Shown here piece by piece: positions 1 to 11,500 of a DNA stretch of 41,629 bases (positions are counted from its first letter, which is position 1; every line of letters begins with the position of its first letter). A program made the translations under genes and the position numbers. This DNA comes from Tritrichomonas foetus. Lineage: Eukaryota > Parabasalia > Tritrichomonadida > Tritrichomonadidae. The notes under the pieces are model-generated. The model was given only the letters and a program-made list of their open reading frames with translations. It did no database searches and had not been told where the DNA came from. Location: NCBI GenBank assembly GCA_001839685.1, contig MLAK01000979.1:1-41629 (forward strand), in the 5' to 3' direction.

Positions 1-9
1 TGGTAGGAC

Positions 10-64
10 AAAGGTTTATGGGATGGTCCCACAAAATCTTTGGGGGACCATTTTGTAAACCTTT
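10..64. repeat. Imperfect inverted repeat / hairpin at the 3' end of the first gene
   Basis: Outer arms AAAGGTTTA (10-18) and TAAACCTTT (56-64) are perfectly complementary. The inner arms 19-30 and 44-55 pair over eight Watson-Crick bases, and the remaining four pairs are G-U if the plus strand is transcribed. This gives a 21-bp stem with a 13-nt loop (31-43). It abuts the stop codon of the minus-strand gene. It could be a short transposon end, a 3'-processing hairpin or a decayed palindrome. Confidence 0.6.
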
Positions 65-1287
65 CATATAGGAGGATTTGATATGTTTTTGAAAGTAAAC
101 AACTGAATAAATGCATATAAAGCATTATGAGCCCGAATAAAATCAAAGTCAATGTTTTTATCTGAGTCATTAATATTAAAATAAAGTAATCGTGATAGCT
201 TAATTAAAAATCTTGATGAAAAGTCTGAGTAGAATAAAAAAGGTATGGAAAATGATTTTATATCGAAAGAAGTTACCTTCTTTTTATTCTGAATAGACGC
301 ATATTTTAATAATTTCATATCAGAATATATTCTTCGAAGCAAACAATATGGTAATAAGTCAACTCGATAGTTCTTCATTGCTTTTAGCGAAATTTTTAAA
401 AAATTATAATGATTGAGCACATCTTTCCCCAAAGATACAATTAGCCATGGGAAGATATTTGGGAAATAGTTCACAAAAATGTCATTAATTCTATTGAATT
501 CATTTTCATGAAACAAAATGTGAAGCCCATTTTGCAATTGATCAACATAGTGATTCCCTTTAGTGATTGTTGATGATATCATACTTAATAAGTGCCCATT
601 TTCGTTTGTGGATATTGGTAATATTTGTGGGAAAGGGAATTTGTTTGTTAACTTTTTCTGAATAATATTGCTATATTTAGAATTATTGTAGAAGGTTTGA
701 TGCGAAAAACATTCCATAAAGTTGTTAATAATTACTAAGTTTGACTCCAAAAATTTACATGGTATCCTTTTATAAAATAATACCCCTTTGATACCAAAAG
801 AAGAGAATATATTTTCACATCTTATCTTTTCAATGATTGGGTAGATGATATCAAGAATCCCTTCTAAAATTCGCGGATGAGCTAATAAATTGTTTAAGTG
901 ATAAAGCATTTTGACAATTTGCCTTTTCGTTAGTAATGAAATATGTAGATACTTTTTGATTGCTTTCCAAAGATTTGGATCAACTTTCCCAAGAATATAA
1001 AAAAATATATTCTTATTTTCCTGTTCAAAAGATGTTTCACATCCAAAATTTTGTAGTAATGAATTAATAATGTGTTGTCGAATAATCGAATTTGTTCCAG
1101 AAAAACAATTTTTCTTGAGCAAATCATGAAGATGGTTTATACTTTTATTTCGGTTAATGAGGGAGTAATAAAACAAGGTAATATCTATTCCATGATTGAA
1201 GATCCAATAATCACAAATTTTAAGAATTGCTTCCTCTTGTTGCCATGACTGTGAAGTAGATATCATATTCACAACTTTTTCTATCAT
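64..1287 (-). CDS. Hypothetical helical protein (407 aa)
   Basis: An intact ORF starts at ATG 1287 and ends at TGA 64-66. I do not recognise the family. The sequence is rich in Ile, Asn, Leu, Phe and Lys, with amphipathic segments of about 30-40 residues throughout, which suggests an all-helical HEAT/ARM-like fold. There is no signal peptide, clear membrane segment, Cys/His cluster or nucleotide-binding motif. The start is the first ATG of the frame; a second Met lies seven codons in. The next gene upstream on the same strand ends at 1440, leaving about 150 bp for the promoter. The stop lies against an inverted repeat at 10-64. The ORF length and lack of internal stops support a real gene; its function is unknown. 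Confidence 0.7.
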   Translation of the reverse strand: MIEKVVNMISTSQSWQQEEAILKICDYWIFNHGIDITLFYYSLINRNKSINHLHDLLKKNCFSGTNSIIRQHIINSLLQNFGCETSFEQENKNIFFYILGKVDPNLWKAIKKYLHISLLTKRQIVKMLYHLNNLLAHPRILEGILDIIYPIIEKIRCENIFSSFGIKGVLFYKRIPCKFLESNLVIINNFMECFSHQTFYNNSKYSNIIQKKLTNKFPFPQILPISTNENGHLLSMISSTITKGNHYVDQLQNGLHILFHENEFNRINDIFVNYFPNIFPWLIVSLGKDVLNHYNFLKISLKAMKNYRVDLLPYCLLRRIYSDMKLLKYASIQNKKKVTSFDIKSFSIPFLFYSDFSSRFLIKLSRLLYFNINDSDKNIDFDFIRAHNALYAFIQLFTFKNISNPPI

Positions 1288-1439
1288 TAACTGGTTGATG
1301 TTCTTGATGTATTCATAAAAATATCATTTAGAAGACAATGTAATATCAAATAACTACAATATATTAAAATAAAGAAGTTCAATAAGGTATCTAAAGACAA
1401 AAGTTGAAAAATTAGTTTTACAACATTTACAAAACACTT

Positions 1440-2516
1440 TTAAAGAGATTTCATATTTCTTACATTTTTTGTAGCAAAAAGAATCAATGCAATAAGTGCA
1501 ATGATAATTGGAGCACCAACAATAGATCCGTAAAGCAAGTATTTTTGCTTGTTGAAGAAAGGAAAAGCTTCTCCTTCATTGTCACTTTCAATTCTGTGAC
1601 CGAGTCCCTTTTTATCGATATTTTTTATCACACGACAAGTTTCTTCATTAAAGTTTGGAATGATGATTGCTGGCAAATCATTTTCATTCAAGTTCGGAAA
1701 TGAGCTTTTTGTGAGATATTTCAATTTCAATTTAAAAAACGCTATTTTTTCAGATTTTTCACATCCGGCATTAAAAAACTTCTCAATTTGGGAAATGTCG
1801 CTGTATACAAAAATGACACTTTTTTTTGATGTTTTCGATGAAATCATTGGATTCCAAGTTGAGAGTGGTGGAAACTTCACGATTTCTCGAATATAGCTTC
1901 CGATTTCTTTTTTAGTCTTTTGCCCACGGTAAACGTACGCTTTTTTCGGAGAGAAATTTACAACGATATCATTTGAAAAATTACATAAATATAAAAATCT
2001 CTTGCTTATTCTGGCCTCTTTAGCGATTTTATGGAGGCGTGAACATTCGAGCAAAGCGCCTTCACTGTTTGGAATCGCAACTGCTGGATAATTATTGTTA
2101 TGTTGACCAATGAATTTGCATTTTGTATGAAAGCTTATTTTTTTGACTTCTTCCGCTTTGCTTACATAAGATTCGAAGTTTTGTTGAATATTTAGCTGAA
2201 TTCCTTCGCCATTAATAATCAGGCCATATGCGGGCAATTTGGAGAATTGGAGGAGCTTGGTAGCAGCGTATCGGTTGTTCTTTACATCACATTCGGCGGT
2301 GATAACGTTTGGATCAAAAGCATAGAGTTTCATGAATTGAAGCCATTCGGGATGCATTTTTTTGCATGGCGGACAGGTCGGCGAGAAAAATACGCAAAAA
2401 ACTGGTGTTGAAAACGATTTTTTTCTGACTTCATTGAAATTGCTGTCATCAACAAAGATTCGAACAGAGAGAAGCGAAAGAAAAATCATTTTGAACAATT
2501 TGAATGATACGACCAT
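1440..2516 (-). CDS. Membrane-anchored thioredoxin/PDI-like protein with CPPC motif
   Basis: This 358-aa protein has a hydrophobic N-terminus (residues 9-21, likely ER signal). A thioredoxin-fold domain follows at about 25-125 with the redox motif C48-P-P-C51 after a beta strand (CVFFSP), and a cis-Pro candidate in FSKLPAYG (P95). A second Trx-like segment probably lies at about 130-215. One membrane helix (about 328-347, YGSIVGAPIIIALIALILFA) is followed by a short basic tail (NVRNMKSL), a type I topology. Known family role: dithiol/disulfide exchange on secretory proteins. Classical PDIs carry CGHC; CPPC is unusual and its redox bias cannot be predicted here. The second half has no CxxC, so only one domain can be redox-active. 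The start is the first ATG (2516); Met10 is an alternative just before the hydrophobic stretch. Confidence 0.85.
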   Translation of the reverse strand: MVVSFKLFKMIFLSLLSVRIFVDDSNFNEVRKKSFSTPVFCVFFSPTCPPCKKMHPEWLQFMKLYAFDPNVITAECDVKNNRYAATKLLQFSKLPAYGLIINGEGIQLNIQQNFESYVSKAEEVKKISFHTKCKFIGQHNNNYPAVAIPNSEGALLECSRLHKIAKEARISKRFLYLCNFSNDIVVNFSPKKAYVYRGQKTKKEIGSYIREIVKFPPLSTWNPMISSKTSKKSVIFVYSDISQIEKFFNAGCEKSEKIAFFKLKLKYLTKSSFPNLNENDLPAIIIPNFNEETCRVIKNIDKKGLGHRIESDNEGEAFPFFNKQKYLLYGSIVGAPIIIALIALILFATKNVRNMKSL

Positions 2517-2806
2517 TTATTACCACAATTTCGCACATTCCAATTTTTGCCTTTCTTCTTGACAACTAACATATAGATTCATTTCAGTGTTCCCTGACAC
2601 TCATATTCCTTATAATTAAGTTATTATCAACTTAATTGATTCAACTATCGAAGAAATATAATTTTTTTCACCATTTTGTGACTGTCAAAAAACGCATCAA
2701 CCAAAATATCACTATTTTCGACAAAATATTAATCGACAAGTATGTTTTATACAAATAATAATAAGATGATATAAGTATGTCTGCAGACATCAAGAATTCT
2801 ATCAAT

Positions 2807-4054
2807 TCATTCTGTTGGTTGTGTTTCGATCTCACCTTCATCAGCAGCAGTTGGCTCTCCCTCTTGCCCCTTTTGTTGTTCAGCTTCCACATTTTGTTGT
2901 GAAGTGTCATTTTGATGTTCTTCAGCTTGTTGTTCTTGATTTTGTTCTTGAATTGGCTGTTCCTGATTTTGTTGTTGTTCCTGTTGTGAGGAAATGATTT
3001 GATTTATTTGGACTATTGTCCCTCTCATTTGCTCCACTTTTTCAACGTTTTTAGCTTGAATTGAACCAGTTTCAGAGTTTTGGTGGCCGTTTTCTCCACC
3101 ACCAATACTTATCGGCATATTTAAGGAGCCAAATAACCTATCAAATTCAACTTCCATTTCACTTATGTATGACTTCACTTCCCCCGCATAAACAGTGAAG
3201 TTACGGATTCCATCAAAAAGTGCCTGAAGTTCAGCAGTAGCGATTAGCATTTCTCGTTGCGTTCCAACAAGCCCATTAATGTTCATATTTGGTTTTGGAA
3301 TGATATTCCTAAATAAGTTTTCAACCCAGCTATTCAAATCAACCAATCTTTGGGCAAATGCTTCTTCATTGAATTTTTCAGAATTGAATGTAAGTGCGGC
3401 CCGAGATTGTTGATCGGCCGTTTTTCTAATATAGTCGATATACGCCTTCACTTTTCGAACGCCACTAATCGCCACAGTCGGCTGAGGTTCAGCGAACTTC
3501 AAACTGAGGTTAAACATGTTCTGTGATAATAATTTATATCTCTTGCTCATTAATTCGAACTGCGGACTGACTCCACCATACGCGATGTCGTTAAACACGT
3601 CTAAGAAAACTTTCCACTCGTTGATGAGCTTCGCTCCTGTTTTGATTAAGGCGGCAGTTGGGTGAATAATAAATATGTCTTTTGTGGGTCGTAGATTATT
3701 GAAAACAGTACGAGCGTGTCTGTTGAAGTCTGTAAATGTGTTTTCAACACGTCCAAATTGATTCAGAAGCTCTGGATCGGTTTCATCGATGAATCATCTT
3801 TTCGAGAAATCATGAAGCGAAATAGAAAGCTCTTTGTATTTGTCGAGTGTTGGCTGCATTCGAGTGGTCGAAGATTGGTATCCGTTTGTGGTTCGAAGCG
3901 ATCTGGCTGAAGTGGGAGTCAATCCTCGCGAGCGGGCAGAATAACTGTTCATATCTCGGGACCTGCGTGATGTCGTACAGCGAGGTGATGAAGTCGTTGA
4001 CGGACCAACCCTGATTGGGTGGGAAAAGTTCATAAAATCGAGCGGATCTTTCAT
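2807..4054 (-). pseudogene. Helical (possibly BAR/AH-like) protein with Q/E-rich tail, interrupted by one in-frame TGA
   Basis: One frame runs from ATG 4054 to the stop at 2807 with a single internal stop, TGA at 3796-3794 (codon 87). Before it is an 86-residue Ser/Thr/Arg-rich leader ending HDFSKR. After it the reading continues directly (FIDETDPELLNQFGRVENTF) through about 270 residues of heptad-like amphipathic helices, then a Gln/Glu-rich tail. The helical part resembles dimeric BAR-type membrane-binding proteins in pattern, but I see no diagnostic motif. The frame is identical on both sides, so no indel is needed: either a point nonsense mutation, a base error, readthrough, or two separate proteins. 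No ATG follows the TGA until the Met of QFELMSKRYK, which would cut into the helical domain. I therefore treat it as one gene of about 415 codons that is broken or read through. Confidence 0.65.
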
Positions 4055-4265
4055 TTTTTATAAATCCTTCACTTTTTTAACGTTTATTTGTTTCATTTTT
4101 GTGTTTTGTTTGATTATTTGGCGGAAAATTTCAATGGATATGTTAAATGAAAATACTGAAGAATGGTCATTTTTTATAGCATTCAACCGCCGAAAGATTT
4201 GAAAAGATGTATGCATCAAAAAGTGATGATCATCGAAAGACCATATATAAATTCAAAAATATTAC

Positions 4266-5198
4266 ATGAATCAACCCAAGTCCAATCCCAATCCGATATT
4301 TTTACGGGTCAATCAAGATTCATCGCATGCGATTTCATTTCAACGATATGGAAATAAAGGCATGGTTAATTTATATGCAATTGACACTAATCGAAATTGT
4401 AATCTCACAGATGAAATTAAGGTGAGTCAAAATGAAGACGACGACGTATTAGATGCTGCATTCTTTCCATCTGCATATGGAAATGTAATCGCTTTTGGCT
4501 TAGCAAATGGTTCGATAATTTTCAAAAAAGAACATTTTGATGGCGAATCAGTTCAATACCAAACAATCGACGTTTTTTTCGACGAAAATAATTCATCAAC
4601 CAATTCAGAACTTCCAAAGTTTGATAGCAATTTACGAATTTCGATTTTTCCTCCAGAATTAAATATCGGATATATTTCCAATGGCGTGATTCACATTTTT
4701 TTCATTGACTTTGGAAATATAATTAAATTAATTCCAATACGCCGCTATCGTTCCAACGATCCATTCATTTGGTTCAATTTTTGTGATGGTTATAATCATT
4801 TAATGAATTCCAAAGAAAGCGGAACTTCCGTTTTATCGATCTGGTGTGCCACTTTAGATGAACTCAAAAAATTCTATATAAGTTCTTTAGATGATGAGAA
4901 AAAATATCACAAAAAAGTGCTGAACAAGAAGATTGTAGATGCATCAATTTCACCAGTTAAAATTAATAACGATGAAAGAATTGCAGTTTTAATGGATGAT
5001 GGTAACGTTGACATTTACACTGGCACTATGCAAGAAACCCCGGTTGCGACAATCAATTCACATGTCAAATCTCCTGTTTCTGTTGAATGGAGCCCATTTG
5101 GATCCAGGATTGCAGTATGTTCTGGAGCGTCTTCACCAAGATGCTTTATAGAGTCAACTAATAACGTTTGGACTGAAATAGAATCACCAACTGAATAA
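4266..5198 (+). CDS. Seh1/Sec13-like WD40 beta-propeller protein
   Basis: This 310-aa ORF starts at ATG 4266 and ends TAA 5198. It is built of short beta-rich repeats: DAAFFPSAYGNVIAFGLANG (about 64-83) and, near the C-terminus, PVSVEWSPFGSRIAVCSG followed by a Trp about 13 residues on. These match the spacing of WD repeats in the Sec13/Seh1 group, and the size (about 300-360 aa) fits. Family role: coat nucleoporin (Y-complex), COPII or SEACIT scaffold. The WD dipeptides are mostly lost, so the exact orthologue is uncertain. An overlapping frame begins at ATG 4208 but stops after about 20 codons; upstream of 4266 the chosen frame is closed by TAA at 4248, so 4266 is the only in-frame ATG start. 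Confidence 0.5.
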   Translation: MNQPKSNPNPIFLRVNQDSSHAISFQRYGNKGMVNLYAIDTNRNCNLTDEIKVSQNEDDDVLDAAFFPSAYGNVIAFGLANGSIIFKKEHFDGESVQYQTIDVFFDENNSSTNSELPKFDSNLRISIFPPELNIGYISNGVIHIFFIDFGNIIKLIPIRRYRSNDPFIWFNFCDGYNHLMNSKESGTSVLSIWCATLDELKKFYISSLDDEKKYHKKVLNKKIVDASISPVKINNDERIAVLMDDGNVDIYTGTMQETPVATINSHVKSPVSVEWSPFGSRIAVCSGASSPRCFIESTNNVWTEIESPTE

Positions 5199-5523
5199 TA
5201 AAATATATGATTTTGTTACTTTCATCTTTCTATTCGATTTTTTTATTGTGAAAAAGATACTTGCTCAAATAATAAATTTGCATTCCACCCAATTGTTCAT
5301 CTTTTGAAAGACAGGGATCACAGTGGTTATGTGTTGCAATTAAAGTTAAACAGCTTTGAAATAAATACACATCAATCTACAAGGATACTTCAGGATTGAT
5401 CTAAATTAGAGACCGAATTATCTTGGGAAAGAATAAGAAATAATAAATAAATGATGATATATATTTCTATCTTTATTTAATCATGATTACAAACTAAATC
5501 ACATCTAATGAAATGATACAAAA

Positions 5524-5554
<31 letters not shown>

Positions 5555-5581
5555 TAATCTTTTAGACGATAGATATACTGA
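5199..5581. other. Convergent intergenic region with 27-nt A run
   Basis: This lies between the 3' ends of the propeller gene (plus) and the giant USP-like gene (minus). It contains an uninterrupted A run at 5520-5546. On the plus strand 5211-5399 is open and includes a stretch reading HPIVHLLKDRDHSGYVLQLK, which looks protein-like but has no ATG; possible gene relic. No RNA gene is visible. Confidence 0.5.
5520..5546. repeat. Poly(A) tract, 27 nt
   Basis: An uninterrupted run of A directly downstream of two convergent genes. Similar 19-nt T runs occur at 12335-12353 and 35155-35173, all in intergenic DNA. Lengths of such runs are unreliable in assemblies. Confidence 0.85.
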
Positions 5582-8500
5582 TTAATACGTATAATATGGT
5601 GCATAAAGCTGTAGTTCTGGGGGCCAATTATCGATTGTATCACTTACTTCGAACATTCCAAGTATTTCTTCTTTCAAATTTGGCCTAGATTTAATAAAAA
5701 CTGAGCCTTTCTTTATTGCATTAATAAAAACGTCCTCAGGAACTTCACCACTACAGTCAAAAGCATCAATTATAATATCAACCAAATTCAACACATCAGT
5801 CTCATTTATAAATAGTATAGCTTTGGAAACAAACTCTTCTGTTTCTTTGCTCCATTCATCAAATTCAATTAAATGATCGACAATTTCTGAAATACGTTTT
5901 GAATGAATTCCAGCAGTTTTTTCAACAATTAGGAATTCAATAGAATCAAGTACAGGGAAAATATCTTTCTGATTACAATTGGGTATCATGTCAGCAAAAT
6001 CAGAGATTCGCTGATTTAATTGTGAAGGATCTTTACAAGTGTATAGGAAAATTGTATGTAAGTCAAGTAAAATCGATTTGGATTTCTTTTTGGAATTAAT
6101 CACGAATTTTAATATTAGTTGACATAAAGTTGAATCTCTTTGTGAAATCATAACAATGAGATTTCTCAGATATTTTCGAAAAGGTGAACTTTCATCCTTT
6201 TCAAACAACTCAAATAAAATTCGAATGTTCTCTTTAAAAAGTTCATTTGGCAAAGATTCACACATTAATGTGGAAATTGCATGCGTTAAGTTTCCAAATA
6301 ACGGTGAATATCGTGGTTTAAAATTTTGGCATTTATAAAAATAAGCACCAACAAAATTAAATATTAAATCATCTTCAAGTTGGGGTGTAAAGGCAATATA
6401 ACATAAAATTGTTTGAATGGTGAGTCTATTTAAATACTTTTCTTGGATTAATTTTGAAAGATGAATGTACTCAATATTTAAAGCACTTTCGACGAAAATA
6501 TTGATATCCTGAATTGATGCTTTATTTAAAAATTTTTTAAAACTTTCTAAAAACAAAGGAGAATTTTGAATAAGGAAAACCAAGCTTCCAGAGTCAATTC
6601 TGAAGAATTTTGAGGTCGCTTTGAAAAAATAAGCAAAAACTGAAGGTTGAGCAGGAAAAGTAAATTTAACGAGATTGGGAAAATATTCAGTGAAAAATGT
6701 AATTGGAAAGAATTTGACAAGTTCAAAAATTTGACATTTTTCTTGATCTGACATATTATTCTTATTTTGAATCAAATTTAAACATATATCAGGAAGTTTA
6801 TCATTTGTAAAATCACCTACATTAATCATCCAGACAATTAATCTTAATAATGATAAAATTATGGCATTCTCATCAAAATGAGATTTTGCAAAATTCACCA
6901 GAATGTTGAAAAATTTTTTCATTACAGGTTTATCATCATTATCCACTTTGTCAGATTTAGCATATTCAAATTTTTCTTCTTCTTCCTCTTCTTCTTCATT
7001 CTCTTCATATGATGATGAATCATTCCTGTTATAGTCGATTGACTTTTTTTGTAAAATCACAGGAGAAACAACAGTTGGAAATAAATTATAAACAGTTTGT
7101 TCGACAATTAAATAATCTTGAGTAATTAAAGAATTTAGAACTAGGATAAATTGTGTTATTAATGACTCTCTTAATTTAGGAATATCTTTGTGTAAACCAT
7201 TCAATAAAATTTTCCAAAATGCCCGATGAGAAACAGCTCTTGTGTTTAAAAGATTTTCAATAATTTCTGGGAATTTGGAAATTACAGAAGCTAAAATTAC
7301 ATTTTTAATGGACTTCTGATTGATATTCTTGATAATAACTTGGGTATCAGCTTTAGAAAATTGCAAATAATGAATGAATGATATGGATGAATTCAAATCA
7401 TCAAAAATAAAGTTCATTATTTCTATGAATTCAGAATATTTATTGTAATTTAATTTGATTAATATCGGAAACAATGCCGAAAAACCAGATTTTGATTTAA
7501 GAATTAAATTAGAAATTTTCTGTCCCCAGTTTCGAGTTATTTCGGAAACCACATGACTTTCAAAGTATAATTCTATCAACTTTGATAAGCATCCAGAATC
7601 AATCGTATTAAAGCAAACTTCAAAAAATACTGATATCAAATTTTCACTCGAATTATGAACAATCAAATTCACGACATGAACCAAAGTTAATTTCATCCTT
7701 GGATTTGGAATTTTATTTAGTATTTCAATGTTCTCAGTCAGGAATATCAAAGCTTTATCATATTTGGTTAATTTCTTTTCAAAGCAACTAATTAACAAAT
7801 TAGGATCAAATTTTGAATGACAAAAAACATTAAAAGAATATTTTGTGAGTAATAAAGCATTATTGAAGTTAGAAATAAAAGTTCGGAATTTTTCACTAAA
7901 TAAAATTTGATAAATTAAATGCCGACGATTTAAATGATCGATTTCTTTTTTAGTTCTATGTGAAAGATGTTCTTCATCATCATTTTTAGAAGAACCTTGC
8001 TTTACATAAAATAAAAGGAATGGGCTCATATCATCTCCCCTTTGGAATTTAGATATATTTTGATAATCAAATAGATAGGATTGACCTTGAACGTTAATCT
8101 GCGAAACATATTTACCGCCATTAATTTTTCCTTTATGATAAACTGCTCCACTTAGTTCATATATTGTTGATAATGCTCTATTAGATTGATGTGGTAACTT
8201 AATTGTATCAGGGAATCTTAAATCTGTTCCAATTTTGGATAACATATTTGGTCCAGTAGAAACAAAAATTTTGAGAAGCAAAACCAAAATTGTAGGGCTT
8301 TCTTCAACAGTGTAATATCTAATGACATCTTGACTCGGTATTCTTTCCTCATAAAAGAAGCTTTCTAAGCTATCTTCAACAGAGATTTTATCTTTTACAT
8401 TTAAGCATATTTTATTAAATTGAACTTTAGTCGTTTTATATGATTGATTTGACAAACCTTGTAATACATTGTTGAATGAACCAGTAAAAAGATGAGAAAA

Positions 8501-11500
8501 TTTTGGGGATAATGTATTCATTAATAAGTCAAAAAATCGAGATGGATTAGACATGTTTCCAAGTTCCATTTCCTTATATAAACCAGATAATGAATAAAAA
8601 GGAAGCTGTGAAAATTGCATTATTCCAAATAATAATTTTAGTGAATCTCCCCATGCTTGATTGATTTTTGAAGAAAACACTAAATGCTTAAATGATTTTA
8701 GAAAGAAAAGTTGTTGAAGCATTGACGATAAATATGATAGATCAAGACTTGTATCATTGATAAGCCCAGTGAAATATAGTTTATGATTTTCGTCTGATGA
8801 GTAATTGAAAAAATCACATTTGATATTCAATATGTCACATAATGATGGAGAGCTGTATCTTTTCAATGTGACTAAAAGTTGAAGCAAACTATCGATATCT
8901 TCTGTACTAAATAAATGCTTCATTATATATCGAATATAATGAGAAATTCTTTTTTCTATAAAAGGAAATTGTTTTAATAAATTATTCAAAAATTGACATA
9001 AATAAGGGAATTGTTTATGATTCAATTTAGAGACAATTAAGTCGACTTTGTCAATTAGTTGATTAACATCTTCACTTGATTTCGTAATCTTTAGAAAAAG
9101 GGAAAGAATCGGTTGGATAGAATTTTCAAAATTTGGGATTTGGTCAAATAAACTAATCATAAAGTTGAAAACAGTCAATCTGTCACAATTTTCAAGTAAA
9201 CCACAAATAATCCTGATATGATCAGTTTGCATTTGATAAAATTTTTGATACAAAACAGAATCTTTAGCAAATAAAACCTTTGAAATTAAATCTGGATATT
9301 TTTGAGTGAGTATGGCCAAGAGATTGATGGAATTATATTTGTTCTTTAAGATAAAATTCAATGTTTCTTTTAATTCTACCTCATTCAAATCTGGATTGAT
9401 ATATTCAATGATTTTAAGGGCTGGCTCAATTGCTTTTTTAGAAAGATTGCCATTTAATAACTCTTTCAAAATGATAATACTGCACTTATTATAATCAGTT
9501 TTATTGTCAATAGTATTAATTATTTCCAAAAAGCTTTCAATTTCGTATCTGTAATAATAATGACTAACATTTTTTATATTTTTGAATATTGTTTCAGCTT
9601 CATTGGGATTCAAAAGTTTTTCAATCAACTCTTTCTGAGTTGGAAGTTTTTGCAATAAACTCCAAGAATGCTTCGAGTTCTCAAACTCGAGAATTGTTAA
9701 AAGAATCTCAGTGATTCCAAAATCTAAGAGAATCTGAGTTGGCATATCGCTTAAACTGTAATTCACCTTCTTTTCTTTAATCATTTCCAACTTAAAACTT
9801 CGGATATTTGATTGCTTAATTGTTAGATTTGGATCACATTTAGTAACTAGCAGTAATGAGTCTTGCGATAATTTTTGAAGAAAGGCTGCTTTAATAGGAA
9901 TTGTTGCAACAGTTTGATTTTCATTCACTCTCATTTCAAAACTTGTCAAATAAACAATTTCTACTTTAACTATAATATAAGTAGTACATCTATGCCTCAT
10001 CACTCCAAAGTCTTCAATTGAATAAGGAGTTTCAAAAATATTAACTAATTTTTTCAACAAAGAAAAAATTCGACATTTTATATCAGTATCATGCAATGAT
10101 TTTATTTCATTAATATTATCATCGCCGTTCTGATTATTTTGGGATACAATTTTAACATGTTCAGGTTTTTGGTCATTTTTTAGAAAATCTCCAAAATATT
10201 TTAGGAAATGTAAAGTGACTTCTTTGGGGGTAATTTTGGAAATATTTAGCCATACAAAAACAAGAAATTGTTGAACGAGTTCGAAACATTGTTCATTAGC
10301 AGTTTCTGTTACAACTTTTACAATAAAATTGAAATTTGGAAATCCTTGGATTGATATGAAATTACATTTTGGTAAAACTAGAACTTTATTATATGTACAC
10401 ATACAAAAAATAAATGATAATAAAAAATCGGTAAACTGCGGTGAAGCTGTTTCAAAATTAATATAATTTAATTCTTTTTCAAACTCTTTTAATCCATTTG
10501 AAGTAAAGAACAATGAATTTCGCTTCGCGAAAATCGAATTCAAATTTTCCCACCATTCATTTTTTCTAATGAGTGGAAGTAGTTTCTTGAGTTGATTACT
10601 ACTTAATACACTTTTATTATCAATACAAAGAGTTTTAACAATAAGATTAAAAAGAATCTCAGCTTGATTTTCATGTGTGACTATTGTATCAATGATACTA
10701 TCAGTAAGCAAAAAAGAAAGTTTTCCACCAATTCTATTTGGCGTAATTATTAAAATCTTCACTAAAGAAAGGGAAGTATCACTAATGACAGACTCTTTTA
10801 ATTTTCGAATTGCATAATTAACAATAACAGTTAGAATTTCATATGGTAAAGGCGACTGTAAAACTTTTTGGAAGAATAAAAGTGACACATTTGCTGTGTC
10901 TTTTTTCTCAATTAAAACAAAAAAATGATCAATTATTTTATTACCAACCATTAAGTTTAAAATAATTAATTCAGAGACTAAAAGGACTAAAATTTCAACA
11001 TGTTTGTCAGTTGTTGGTCTTGTATCAAAAATAGTAGAAAGTAAGTCAGCACATAATGAACTTGGCATGTTTTTGAAAAAGTAAATAAAAAGTTGTTGAA
11101 GTTGTAATTTTTTTTTCTCTTCAACAATAATATCATATATTTGAAGCATCCTCGCTTTATTTGGTGTATATATTGAAAGAAAACGACTTATGATAGAAGA
11201 AAAATAACGCGAAGTGTCATCATCATATTCCTGTGAGATCATCATCGCTAAAAAATCTATTTTTGTAAATATTTTTTGAACTAATTCTCGATAGACTGCA
11301 GCTGAATATTTAGCCATATTATTAAATGCTCGAGCAGCCATAATTTGACACTCTTTATTTTTTGACTGTAAAGCAAAAACTAGAAATTGTGAAATTTTCA
11401 GCCAAAGTGTTTCAAAGTTAGATTTATTTGATGTGAATTTTAAAACAAATTTGATGCTCCAATTGATGCTTTTTGGATTGATGCAGCTTAGTTTTTCTGT

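Noticed and set aside
2565..2576. ACTAACATATAG, resembling the trichomonad intron 3' end (ACTAACACACAG)
   Set aside because: It lies between genes on the plus strand, with no matching GTAYGT donor and no plus-strand exon close downstream. Chance match.
4163..4357. Alternative upstream ORF overlapping the propeller gene start
   Set aside because: It ends inside the propeller gene in another frame; the 4266 frame carries the beta-repeat pattern.
5211..5399. Open plus-strand stretch after the propeller gene
   Set aside because: It looks protein-like for about 40 codons but has no start or family; kept only as a note in the intergenic entry.
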